Below are positions 30,006-37,865 of a stretch of 64,000 nt of DNA, piece after piece (the stretch's first letter is position 1; the number at the start of each line of letters is the position of its first letter). Under the pieces are notes generated by a model. It did no database searches and had not been told where the DNA came from. It was given only the letters and a program-made list of their open reading frames with translations. The translations under genes were made by a program, and so were the position numbers. This DNA is from Deltaproteobacteria bacterium Ga0077550 (lineage in GTDB: Bacteria > Myxococcota_A > Polyangia > Nannocystales > Nannocystaceae): contig LNFB01000234.1 of NCBI GenBank assembly GCA_001464385.1, forward strand, positions 41,760-105,759, written 5' to 3'.

Positions 30006-30011
30006 AGGATA
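30006..30011 (-). promoter_or_regulatory. -10-like hexamer TATCCT
   Basis: On the minus strand TATCCT ends six bases before ATG 29999. A transcript starting seven bases after this hexamer would begin at the start codon, so this looks like a leaderless gene. The same hexamer and spacing occur at 37854. Confidence 0.4.
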
Positions 30012-30024
30012 GCGGATCACCGCC

Positions 30025-30375
30025 TCACCAGGGCTTGAAGATGAACGCCGCCCCGAGCGCGACGAGCCCGAAGCCGACCGCGTGGTTCCAGTGCAGCGAT
30101 TCCTTCAGGTAGAACACCGCGAACAGGGCGAACACCGCCAGCGTGATGACCTCCTGGATGGTCTTCAGCTGGGCGGTGCTCATGCCGGCGTCGTGGCCGA
30201 TGCGGTTGGCCGGGACCTGGAAGCAGTACTCGAAGGACGCGATGCCCCAGCTCACGGCGATCGCGATCCACAGGGGCGAGCGCTCGAGGTGCTTGAGGTG
30301 GCCGTACCACGCGAACGTCATGAAGACGTTCGAGAGCACCAGCAGCCCGATGGTCCACAGCGTCGAGGTCGGCAT
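30025..30375 (-). CDS. DUF486 family membrane protein
   Basis: 116 residues with four hydrophobic helices (about 5-24, 34-53, 75-92, 96-113). The pattern TFAWYGHLKHLERSPLWIAI followed by SWGIASFEYCFQVPANRIGH is the hallmark of the DUF486 family, small integral inner-membrane proteins related to the drug/metabolite transporter superfamily. The function is not known. It lies between the pyrophosphatase and the arginase-family gene, all on the minus strand (30 bp and 25 bp gaps), so the three may share a transcript, although the arginase gene also has its own -10-like site. Confidence 0.9.
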   Translation of the reverse strand: MPTSTLWTIGLLVLSNVFMTFAWYGHLKHLERSPLWIAIAVSWGIASFEYCFQVPANRIGHDAGMSTAQLKTIQEVITLAVFALFAVFYLKESLHWNHAVGFGLVALGAAFIFKPW

Positions 30376-30405
30376 GCGCGTGTCCCTTGCCCCGTGGCCC
30401 GGCGC

Positions 30406-30957
30406 CTACCGCCAGCCCCGGAGCTGGTTCTCCTCTTTGCGGTACAGCGCGAAGGCCTCGCGAACGACCTCGAGGGCGCGCTCGTGGCCGGAGAATTCCT
30501 CGACCTTGACCTTCTTGTTCTCGAGCACCTTGTAGTCCTCGAAGAAGCGCTTGATCTCGGTGAAGGTGTGCTTGGGCAGCTGCGAGACGTCGGTGATCTC
30601 CGCGAACGCCGGATCGTGCACGTGCACGCCGATGATCTTGTCGTCGCTCTGGCCCTCGTCTTCCATGTGCATCACGCCGATCGGCCGCGCCATCAGCATC
30701 GCGAGCGGGACCACGGGCTCGAAGCCGAGCACCAGGATGTCGAGCGGATCCCCGTCACCGCAGTACGAGCGCGGCAAGAACCCGTAGTTGGCCGGGTAGT
30801 GCACCGAGCTGTAGAGGATGCGATCGACGCGCAGCAGGCCGGTCGGCTTGTCGAGCTCGTACTTCACCTTCGATCCGCGCGGGATCTCGATGACGACGCT
30901 GACCGCGTCGTGCGCGGTGTCGGGGTTGTTCGGGAGGTCGTGCCAGGGGTGGGCCAT
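30406..30957 (-). CDS. ppa: Inorganic pyrophosphatase (family I)
   Basis: 183 residues, the usual length for a bacterial soluble pyrophosphatase. It hydrolyses pyrophosphate to phosphate in the cytoplasm and so pulls biosynthetic reactions forward. Family I motifs are present: EIPRGSKVKYELDK, the PANYGFLPRSYCGDGDPLDI block with its Asp metal ligands, and GVHVHDPAFAEITD. The hexameric class I fold is expected. It is the first gene of a minus-strand group with the DUF486 protein and the arginase-family hydrolase. Confidence 0.95.
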   Translation of the reverse strand: MAHPWHDLPNNPDTAHDAVSVVIEIPRGSKVKYELDKPTGLLRVDRILYSSVHYPANYGFLPRSYCGDGDPLDILVLGFEPVVPLAMLMARPIGVMHMEDEGQSDDKIIGVHVHDPAFAEITDVSQLPKHTFTEIKRFFEDYKVLENKKVKVEEFSGHERALEVVREAFALYRKEENQLRGWR

Positions 30958-30969
30958 CTTTCGCGGGAG

Positions 30970-30975
30970 GCTATA
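30970..30975 (-). promoter_or_regulatory. -10-like hexamer TATAGC
   Basis: On the minus strand GGTATAGC ends 12 bases before the ATG of the pyrophosphatase gene. No clear -35 is visible. Confidence 0.3.
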
Positions 30976-31136
30976 CCGCCTGCGTCACGGGCCGCCATGG
31001 GCCGTTGCGGAACGACGCGTCGCAGCGCACCACAGCGGCGGGGGCGCGGCGATCCGCGCGTGGGATGAAGTCGTCGGGATCACGGCGGAATCCGTGCTCC
31101 GCGACCGCGGCGCGGGCCTCGCAGAGCACGGCGGCG

Positions 31137-32144
31137 ATGCAACGCAACGCACTGCTCGTCCTCGCCCTGTCCGCGCTGGCATCCAACGGCTGCTGGCTCG
31201 CGCCGACGTACGACACACCCGTCATCGAGGGCGACGACGTGCGCATGGATCCGCCCGGGCTCGACGGTGGTTTCCGCGAGGCGGGCGAGCAGGGCGAGGC
31301 CTACGTCCTCGCGCGCGACACGGCGAACGACGCGAACGCGTGGGTCTCCGACACGGTCGAGGGCATGGGCGAGGTGGTGCGCACGCTGAACGGCTATCCC
31401 GAGGATCGCCGCGAGGGGCAGTGGCGCGTCTACGGCCCCCACGTCGACGAGGACGGCGGCGACCTGGCGTGGCTGGTCCGCATCTCCGGGGACGCGGCCG
31501 AGTCGTCGGTCGAGATCTACGTCGGCGACGACACGGCGGGCGACGCCGACGACATGGACCTCATCCTGTGGGGCGACATCGCGGTCGACGGCAGCGCGCG
31601 CAAGGGCGGGTTCGCGATCGACTTCGACGCCTACGCGCGCCACCCCGAGCTCGCCGCGGGCGAGCGCAGCGCCGAGGTCGTGACCGGCACCATCCACGTC
31701 GACTTCGCCCGCGACACCAAGACCCGCTCCAAGCAGGTCGACATCGTGTTCGACGGCGTCACGGTCGACGACGGCGACGACCTCGTCGACTTCGACGGCG
31801 AGACCTACGCCTTCCACCGCGGCCCCGACGGCGACGGATCGTTCCACCTCGGCGCCCGCTCGAGCTTCGAGACCGAGGGTTGGAGCGGCCCCGACGTCGA
31901 GCGCATGGCCCTCGACATGGTCTGGGATCGCAGCCAAGCCGGCCGCGCCCGCGGCATGATCGTCGAGTCGAGGACCGAGGGCGATCTGCTGTTCGGCGAC
32001 GTCCGCCTCGACGAGTGCTTCGATGGCCGAGGCGGCCTGACGTGGCGGTTCTTGACCGAGGCGTACGCGAAGCACGAGCCTGCGGGCTACAACTTCGGCA
32101 GCGAGAAGACCTGCGTGGTCGACGAGGCGGCGCTCGGGGAGTAG
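31137..32144 (+). CDS. Lipoprotein of unknown function
   Basis: 335 residues from ATG 31137. The signal peptide MQRNALLVLALSALASNGCW has its lipid-acceptor Cys at residue 19. The mature protein is acidic and beta-rich, with repeated Asp-rich strands (VEIYVGDDTAGDADDMDLIL, VDIVFDGVTVDDGDDLVDFD), and carries two Cys near the end (LDECFDG, KTCVVDE) that may pair. I do not recognise the family; proteins of this kind with a central TWRFLTEAY-type segment are seen in myxobacteria. Its last 58 bases overlap the 3' end of the convergent epimerase gene. Confidence 0.65.
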   Translation: MQRNALLVLALSALASNGCWLAPTYDTPVIEGDDVRMDPPGLDGGFREAGEQGEAYVLARDTANDANAWVSDTVEGMGEVVRTLNGYPEDRREGQWRVYGPHVDEDGGDLAWLVRISGDAAESSVEIYVGDDTAGDADDMDLILWGDIAVDGSARKGGFAIDFDAYARHPELAAGERSAEVVTGTIHVDFARDTKTRSKQVDIVFDGVTVDDGDDLVDFDGETYAFHRGPDGDGSFHLGARSSFETEGWSGPDVERMALDMVWDRSQAGRARGMIVESRTEGDLLFGDVRLDECFDGRGGLTWRFLTEAYAKHEPAGYNFGSEKTCVVDEAALGE

Positions 32145-33559
32145 GGGACGCCGAAGCGGAGCTGCGCGGCGCGGCGGCGATGCGTGAAGATCCGCCGCAG
32201 CTGGCCGCCGACGAACAGCCACTGCGCGACGACGCCGAGCAGCCCCAGCGGCGGGGCGTACCACACCCGATCGATCATCACGGTGCCGGTGCCGACGCGC
32301 AGGAAGGCGTGCTCGTGGTACCAGGCGCGGTACGGGCCGCGCAGCTGGCAGTCGACGAAGCCACCGGCGTCGGTGCGATCGATGCGGGTGCGCCAGCGCA
32401 GGGGCATCGGGCCGATGCGGATGCGGTAGTCGATCGTGGTGCCGGCCTCGATGTGGGCCGGCGGCGCGCCGAGGATCTCGAAGCCCATGTGGGCCGGCGT
32501 CATCGCGCCGAGGTTCTCGGCCCTCTCGAAGAAGGGCAGGACCTCGTCGACGCCGTGCGCGAGCGCGACGCGGGTCTCGAGGCAGTAGCGCGGGCGTCGA
32601 GCGTCGAGGTACGCGCCGGTCGGCCACGACGCCACCGTGGTGATCGATGGCGCCGTCGCGTCGCCGAGCAGATCGGCCAGCGCCGGCGCCAGGGTGGGGA
32701 ACGCGAAGCGGAATCTCAGGGCGAGCGCGCGCGTCGGCGCCACGCGCTGCCCCGACAGCACCACGTCCGCGGCCTCGCCGAGGGCGAGGCGCAGCGCGAA
32801 CGCAGGCGCGCGGAACAGCCGAGGACGTCCGAGCTGGCGCGCGATCGCGTCGGCGAGCTCGCGCATGCGCACGGGCTCGGGGGCGACCGCGTTGATCGAC
32901 CCCCGGTAGCGATCGTCGCCGAGCGCGGCGACGAAGAGCTCGACGAGGTCGTGCACGTGGATCCACGGCACCCACTGCCGTCCGCTGCCAAGGCTCGCGC
33001 CGAGGCCGAAGCGCGTCGGCGTGGCCATTGTCGGCAGCACGCCCCCGTCCTCGGCGAGGACGATGCCGAGGCGCAGGCACGCCACCCGCACGTCGCGGGC
33101 CGCGAGCGCGGAGGCCTCCCAGTCGCGCGACAGGGTCGCGAGGAAGCCCTCGCCCGGGGCCGCGTCCTCGTCGACGATCGCGTCGCCCCGATCGCCGTAG
33201 TAGCCGACCGCGCTGGTCTGGATCCACACGCGCGGCGCGGCAGTGCACGCGCCGAGGGCGGCGTCGATGCGGAGGTTGAGGCCGACGCGGCTGTCGACGA
33301 GTCGCGCGCGCACGCGCTTCGTCCATCGCTGCGCCACGGGCTCGCCCGCGACGTTCACGATCGCGTCGCACCCGTCGAGCAGCTCGACGAGCGCAGCGTC
33401 GTCGTCGGTCGCCTGCACGAGCTCGACCTCGGCGCCCAGCAGGCCACGGGCCCGTCGCGGGTCGCGGGCCCACGCGCGCACGTGGTGGCCGTCGCGCCGC
33501 AGCCGCAGCGCCAGGGCCCGGCCGACCAGGCCAGTCGCACCGAACAGGGCGATCCTCAT
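32087..33559 (-). CDS. TIGR01777 family epimerase fused to SRPBCC domain
   Basis: 490 residues. Residues 1-300 are an NAD(P)-binding extended SDR of the TIGR01777 type (MRIALFGATGLVGRALALRL, NVAGEPVAQRW, QTSAVGYYGDRGD, WIHVHDLVELFVAAL, INAVAPEPV). The family name comes from the hypothetical SulA/YfcH-like group; the substrate is unknown. Residues 330-480 are a SRPBCC (START-like) ligand-binding domain (CLETRVALAHGVDEVLPFFE, MGFEILGAPPAHIEAGTTID, RIDRTDAGGFVDCQLRGPYR). Such fusions are known in actinobacteria and proteobacteria. The start at 33559 gives the Rossmann motif at the N-terminus. The gene runs convergent into the 31137 lipoprotein. Confidence 0.9.
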   Translation of the reverse strand: MRIALFGATGLVGRALALRLRRDGHHVRAWARDPRRARGLLGAEVELVQATDDDAALVELLDGCDAIVNVAGEPVAQRWTKRVRARLVDSRVGLNLRIDAALGACTAAPRVWIQTSAVGYYGDRGDAIVDEDAAPGEGFLATLSRDWEASALAARDVRVACLRLGIVLAEDGGVLPTMATPTRFGLGASLGSGRQWVPWIHVHDLVELFVAALGDDRYRGSINAVAPEPVRMRELADAIARQLGRPRLFRAPAFALRLALGEAADVVLSGQRVAPTRALALRFRFAFPTLAPALADLLGDATAPSITTVASWPTGAYLDARRPRYCLETRVALAHGVDEVLPFFERAENLGAMTPAHMGFEILGAPPAHIEAGTTIDYRIRIGPMPLRWRTRIDRTDAGGFVDCQLRGPYRAWYHEHAFLRVGTGTVMIDRVWYAPPLGLLGVVAQWLFVGGQLRRIFTHRRRAAQLRFGVPYSPSAASSTTQVFSLPKL

Positions 33560-33570
33560 CGACCGTCGGT

Positions 33571-33595
33571 TTGCACGACCGTGGCCGAAGTGCAA
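33571..33595. promoter_or_regulatory. Inverted repeat TTGCAC-N13-GTGCAA
   Basis: A perfect 6-bp inverted repeat with 13-base spacer in the 157-bp divergent region between the epimerase and the c-heme lipoprotein, 12 bases upstream of the epimerase start. It could be an operator for a dimeric regulator. Short repeats of this size also arise by chance. Confidence 0.25.
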
Positions 33596-33716
33596 GGCGA
33601 CCACCCCGCACTCCCCATGCCGCGAACGTCGGCATCCGTCCGTGCCGGAGAGAATTTTCCGACGAAGACGGGGCTGCGAACGGATGGATCGGGAGGGCCC
33701 GCGGCATGTGGGGAAC

Positions 33717-35327
33717 ATGCGACGTGCAGCGCCGATCCCCCGGACGCGATGGCTCCTGCTGGCCGCGCTCCTGCTCCCTGTCGCCTGCGGGGAGCCCGAC
33801 GCCGCCCTCGACCCGCAGGCCGACACCGCGCGGTCGCTCGCGCCCGCCCCGCTCATCGTCGTGTCCAATGCGGCCCTCGCCGACGGCGCCATCCTGGAGG
33901 AGCGCAGCCTCGTCGTCACGAGCCGGGTCGGGTTCTCTGCGGTCGCCGACCCCGAGGGGACGCTCACGCTCGGCAAGCTGCTCACCGATCGCAACACGTT
34001 CATGGGCGCGCTCGCCGAGCAGAACGGCGAGAACGCGATCTCGGCCCAACGTGGCACGCTCAAGCCGTTCGTGACCGCGGAGCAGGACGTCGACGAGCAC
34101 AACGCCGCGGTGAGTCCGATGGCCAAGCTCGGTACCGTGGCCGAGATCGAGAACACCTACCGCGATCAGATCCTCGATCGTTGGAACGTCGGTCCCGACG
34201 AGGAGGTGCTCGTCGACCCCAACGGTCCGTTTCGCCTCCTCGCGGTCGTCAACCGCATCGACCTCGCGGGCGACGTCGACGGCCGCACCGGCGACAACCA
34301 GCTGCTCGCCGAGGACCAACGCAAGTGGTTCGGCGAGGGACGTCTCGTGTTCGGGCTGACCTCGACGCTGGGCGGCAAGCCGTACCCGATGACGCTCATC
34401 ATGGAGTTCCGGCTGCCGGCGCTGCGCGAGGCGGGCTTCACCGCCGACACGACGAGCTTCGAGATCGATCCCACGTTCGATCCCGTCGCCGGCCCCATCG
34501 ATGCCGCGGCGTGGAAGCAGGGGCGCCAGCGCTGGGCTCGGGTGTGGCGCGAGCTGTCACGCCATCCGCTCACGAGCCCGGCGTACAAGGCCCTGCTGCG
34601 CGACATCGTCACCGTCTTCGCGCGGCCCGAGAACCACCTCGCGCTGCGCGTCGGCGAGCTGGTGCAGGACGCCTCGGGCGAGCAGGGCTCGATCCGCGAG
34701 TTCGAGTACCGCGAGTTCTACACGACCGCCGGCTTCCAGTTCGGCACCCGTCATGCGCGGCGCGAGCCGGTCGCGTGCGCGGGGCCGCTGCCGCTGCTCG
34801 CCGAGGTCGTCGGCGAGGAGTGGAACCCGGGCACGCAGGACTTCGACTACGACTACAAGCTGCGGCGGATCCTGTCCGCGACCGAGTCCGAGGCGCTGCG
34901 CTCGGCCTGCGGCGGCCTGCCCTTCGGCGGTGGCACCGACGTCGAGGAGGGCATCGAGCTGCGCGCCCACTTCGCCCGATTCCGGCCGCAGACGGTGTGG
35001 CCGGCGCTCGACGGCGACGTCGCGAACGAGCCGCAGCGGCACGCCCTGGCGCTCGGCGCGTGCTCGGGCTGCCACGGCCGCGAGACCAAGACCACGGGCT
35101 TCCACATCGCCCCGCGCGGCCCGAACGCCGACTCGCTGCTCTCGCCGTTCCTGTCGGGCCCGGTGGACGTGACGCCGATCGCCGGCGGCGAGACCTACTC
35201 CTACGACGAAGTTGCGCGCCGGCGGGGTCTGCTGCGCGCGTTCTTCCGCGGCGAGGACTTCGCCGACCCCCCGACGAACATGACCGAGCAGATGCTGCTG
35301 TGCACCACCTCGCCCTGCGGCGGGTGA
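33717..35327 (+). CDS. Lipoprotein with a single c-type heme motif
   Basis: 536 residues from ATG 33717. The signal peptide MRRAAPIPRTRWLLLAALLL leads to a lipobox (PVACGEPD). The middle part is large and beta/alpha mixed (RLLAVVNRIDLAGDVDGRTG, RLVFGLTSTLGGKPYPMTLI). Near residue 450 there is CSGCHGRETKTTGFH, a CxxCH heme c attachment motif. A single heme is expected, so this may be a periplasmic or outer-membrane-bound electron carrier or an enzyme subunit. The N-terminal domain is of a type I have seen in myxobacterial lipoproteins but cannot name. The next gene starts 78 bp downstream on the same strand. Confidence 0.72.
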   Translation: MRRAAPIPRTRWLLLAALLLPVACGEPDAALDPQADTARSLAPAPLIVVSNAALADGAILEERSLVVTSRVGFSAVADPEGTLTLGKLLTDRNTFMGALAEQNGENAISAQRGTLKPFVTAEQDVDEHNAAVSPMAKLGTVAEIENTYRDQILDRWNVGPDEEVLVDPNGPFRLLAVVNRIDLAGDVDGRTGDNQLLAEDQRKWFGEGRLVFGLTSTLGGKPYPMTLIMEFRLPALREAGFTADTTSFEIDPTFDPVAGPIDAAAWKQGRQRWARVWRELSRHPLTSPAYKALLRDIVTVFARPENHLALRVGELVQDASGEQGSIREFEYREFYTTAGFQFGTRHARREPVACAGPLPLLAEVVGEEWNPGTQDFDYDYKLRRILSATESEALRSACGGLPFGGGTDVEEGIELRAHFARFRPQTVWPALDGDVANEPQRHALALGACSGCHGRETKTTGFHIAPRGPNADSLLSPFLSGPVDVTPIAGGETYSYDEVARRRGLLRAFFRGEDFADPPTNMTEQMLLCTTSPCGG

Positions 35328-35405
35328 GGGCGCGAACCGGCGCGCCGTCTCATCCGCAGCTCGAACCCATTGCGGGCCGGACCGGTCCGTTGGACGATCC
35401 TCACC

Positions 35406-37811
35406 ATGCTCCGAATCTCGACTACGTCGCTTCGTGCCGCCCTCCTCCTCGCGGCCCCGACCGCGCTCGTCGGTTGCCCGGACGACACGACGCCGAGCGA
35501 CACCGCGGACGACACGAGCGGCAGCAGCTCGACCGACGCCGCGTCGACTTCGGGCGCGACGACGACGATCGACCCCGACACCTCGAGCTCCACCGATCCG
35601 ACGGTCACCACGGTCGATCCCGATTCGTCGAGCTCGGGCGACGCGTCGTCGTCGTCCTCCTCGGGCCCCGGATTCGACGGCTGCGGCGACGGTGACATCG
35701 ACGACGGCGAGCTGTGCGACGGGGACAACCTCGACGGCCGCGACTGCGCCTCCGAGGACTTCGTCGACGGCGTCCTCGCGTGCAACGCCGACTGCACCCT
35801 CGACACCAGCGGCTGCAACTACGCGTGCGGGGACGGTGACGTCCAGGGCGACGAGCAGTGCGAGGGCGACGATCTCGACGGTGCGACGTGCGTGACGCAG
35901 GGTTTCGACGGCGGCAACCTCGACTGCAACGCCGACTGCACGTTCGACGTCAGCGGCTGCGAGACGTACACGTGCGGCGACGACGTGCACGCCGGGCCCG
36001 AGGTCTGCGACGGCGCCGATCTCGACGGCGAGACCTGCGCGACGCAGGGCTTCGACAGCGGCACGCTGGCCTGCGCGGCCGACTGCACCGGCTTCGACAC
36101 CACCGGGTGCTTCGTGTGCGGCGACGGCATCATCAACGGCGACGAGGTCTGCGACGGGGCCGATCTCGCCGGCCAGGACTGCGTCTCCCAGGGGCTCGAC
36201 GGCGGTTCGCTGTCGTGCGCGGCGGACTGCACGTTCGACCTGTCGGAGTGCACCGGCTGCGGCAACGGCGATCAGGATCCGGGCGAGGAGTGCGATGGCA
36301 ACGACTTCGGCGGTGTCACCTGCCTCGGCCTCGGCTTCGAGGGCGGTCAGCCCACGTGCGCGCCGGGCTGCGTGATCGCCCCCGAGAGCTGCTTCGGGCA
36401 GCACACCTTCTGCGCCTCACCGGCCTCCGCGATCGGGCCCGGTGCGGGCGCCCTGACCGTGAGCACGATCCCGGTCGCGGGGCTCGCGGGCCTGGTGAGC
36501 GATGTCGACGTCCTCGTCGACGTCGGCCACACCGCGGTCGGCGACCTGCAGCTCGATCTCCGCCACGTCGACGTGGATCTGTCGGTCGCGCTCGCCGACG
36601 CGCAGTGCGGCGTCGACGACGACATCGACGCCACATTCGATCAGGACGCCGCCGGCCTGCCGGCGTGCGCGAGCACGGTGCTGCCGCTCGGAGATCTCGA
36701 CGCCTATGTCGGCGCCGCCGGCAACGGCGCGTGGGAGCTGAGCATCCTCGACCAGACCGCCGGGAACGGCGGCACGCTCGACGAGTGGTGCATCTCGCTG
36801 ACCACCGAGTCCGACGGCGAGTCCTTCGCCTATGTCGTCAACGACACCGCGCCCAATTCGATCACCGCGTACACCGTGGCCGACGATGGCACGCTCGCCG
36901 AGATCCCGGGCTCGCCGTTCGCGACCGGCGGTGACAGTAGCTTCAACCACCACCCCAACGCGGTCGTGAACTGCGGCCCGTACCTGTACGCGGCGAACTT
37001 CAACTCGGGGAACATCGCCGGCTTCTCGGTCGCCGGCGACGGCTCGCTGTCGGTCCTCGCCGGCAGCCCCTTCCCGAGCGCTGGCGTGGTCAGCGTGGCG
37101 TGCACGTCGTCGTTCCTCTATGCGAGCAACTTCGGCACCTCGGTCGAGCGGTTCTCGATCGACGGCGCCGGCGCGCTCGCGTCGCTCGGCACGACCGACG
37201 CCGGCCCGTCGACCCTCGGGATGACCCTCAACGAGGCGACCGGGCGCCTGGTCGTCGCGGGCTGGAGCAGCTCGGTGAACGTCTTCGACATCGACGGCGC
37301 CGGGAATCTCACCGCGGTGCCGGGGTCGCCGTTCAACACCGGCGGCAGCAACCACTCGGCGTCGATCAGCCCCGATGGCGCCCTCGTGGCGACCGAGGGC
37401 AACAACGCGGTGAACCTCTTCGTCGTCGCCGACGATGGGTCGCTCAGCCCCGCGGTCGGCTCGCCGTTCGTCGACCCCACCGGGTGCGAGACCGTCGGCC
37501 TGGCCTGGGCCCCGGACAGCGCCCGCCTCTTCGTGGGCCACCGCGGCTGCTTCCCCGGCCAGGTCATGGTCTACGACGTGGCTCCCGACGGCGTGCTGTC
37601 CCCGGTCGCCGGGGCGCCGTTCGCCACCGGCGGCAACGAGGCGGTGGGCCTCGCCGTGGCGTTCGATGGCTCGAGGATCTACGCGTCGCACATCGGCGAC
37701 ACGTCGACTGCGGTCCTCGACGTGGATGCTGGCGGCGCCCTGACGCCCGTGCCCGGCTCGCCGTTCGCGAACAACACCTTCGGGAACCACGCCTGGATCG
37801 TGCTGCGGTAG
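35406..37811 (+). CDS. Lipoprotein: Cys-rich repeats, P-domain and beta-propeller
   Basis: 801 residues. The signal peptide ends in lipobox LVGCPDD (Cys near residue 24), then a Ser/Thr/Asp linker to about 96. Residues 97-340 hold five repeats of about 46 residues of the DUF4215/myxobacterial Cys-rich type (CGDGDVQGDEQCEGDDLDG, ...LDCNADCTFDVSGC). Residues 345-475 look like a proprotein-convertase P-domain (VDVLVDVGHTAVGDLQLDLR, NGAWELSILDQTAGNGGTLD). From 480 to the end is a seven-bladed propeller of the lactonase type, with blades ending in the motif PGSPFATGG or similar (IPGSPFATGG, LAGSPFPSAG, VPGSPFNTGG, VAGAPFATGG, VPGSPFANNT). No protease domain accompanies the P-domain. It is probably a surface adhesin or carbohydrate-binding protein. 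Confidence 0.85.
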   Translation: MLRISTTSLRAALLLAAPTALVGCPDDTTPSDTADDTSGSSSTDAASTSGATTTIDPDTSSSTDPTVTTVDPDSSSSGDASSSSSSGPGFDGCGDGDIDDGELCDGDNLDGRDCASEDFVDGVLACNADCTLDTSGCNYACGDGDVQGDEQCEGDDLDGATCVTQGFDGGNLDCNADCTFDVSGCETYTCGDDVHAGPEVCDGADLDGETCATQGFDSGTLACAADCTGFDTTGCFVCGDGIINGDEVCDGADLAGQDCVSQGLDGGSLSCAADCTFDLSECTGCGNGDQDPGEECDGNDFGGVTCLGLGFEGGQPTCAPGCVIAPESCFGQHTFCASPASAIGPGAGALTVSTIPVAGLAGLVSDVDVLVDVGHTAVGDLQLDLRHVDVDLSVALADAQCGVDDDIDATFDQDAAGLPACASTVLPLGDLDAYVGAAGNGAWELSILDQTAGNGGTLDEWCISLTTESDGESFAYVVNDTAPNSITAYTVADDGTLAEIPGSPFATGGDSSFNHHPNAVVNCGPYLYAANFNSGNIAGFSVAGDGSLSVLAGSPFPSAGVVSVACTSSFLYASNFGTSVERFSIDGAGALASLGTTDAGPSTLGMTLNEATGRLVVAGWSSSVNVFDIDGAGNLTAVPGSPFNTGGSNHSASISPDGALVATEGNNAVNLFVVADDGSLSPAVGSPFVDPTGCETVGLAWAPDSARLFVGHRGCFPGQVMVYDVAPDGVLSPVAGAPFATGGNEAVGLAVAFDGSRIYASHIGDTSTAVLDVDAGGALTPVPGSPFANNTFGNHAWIVLR

Positions 37812-37853
37812 ACGCCGGTCCCTCGAGCGCGGGGGAGGTCGATCGCGATCCGG

Positions 37854-37859
37854 TATCCT
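37854..37859 (+). promoter_or_regulatory. -10-like hexamer TATCCT
   Basis: TATCCT ends six bases before the ATG at 37866. Transcription starting about seven bases after this hexamer would begin at the A of the start codon. Same hexamer and spacing as before the arginase-family gene. Confidence 0.4.
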
Positions 37860-37865
37860 CGCGGG

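Noticed and set aside
35370..35395. Palindrome CGGACCGGTCCG before the gene at 35406
   Set aside because: A 12-base GC palindrome is expected by chance at this base composition and has no partner elsewhere.
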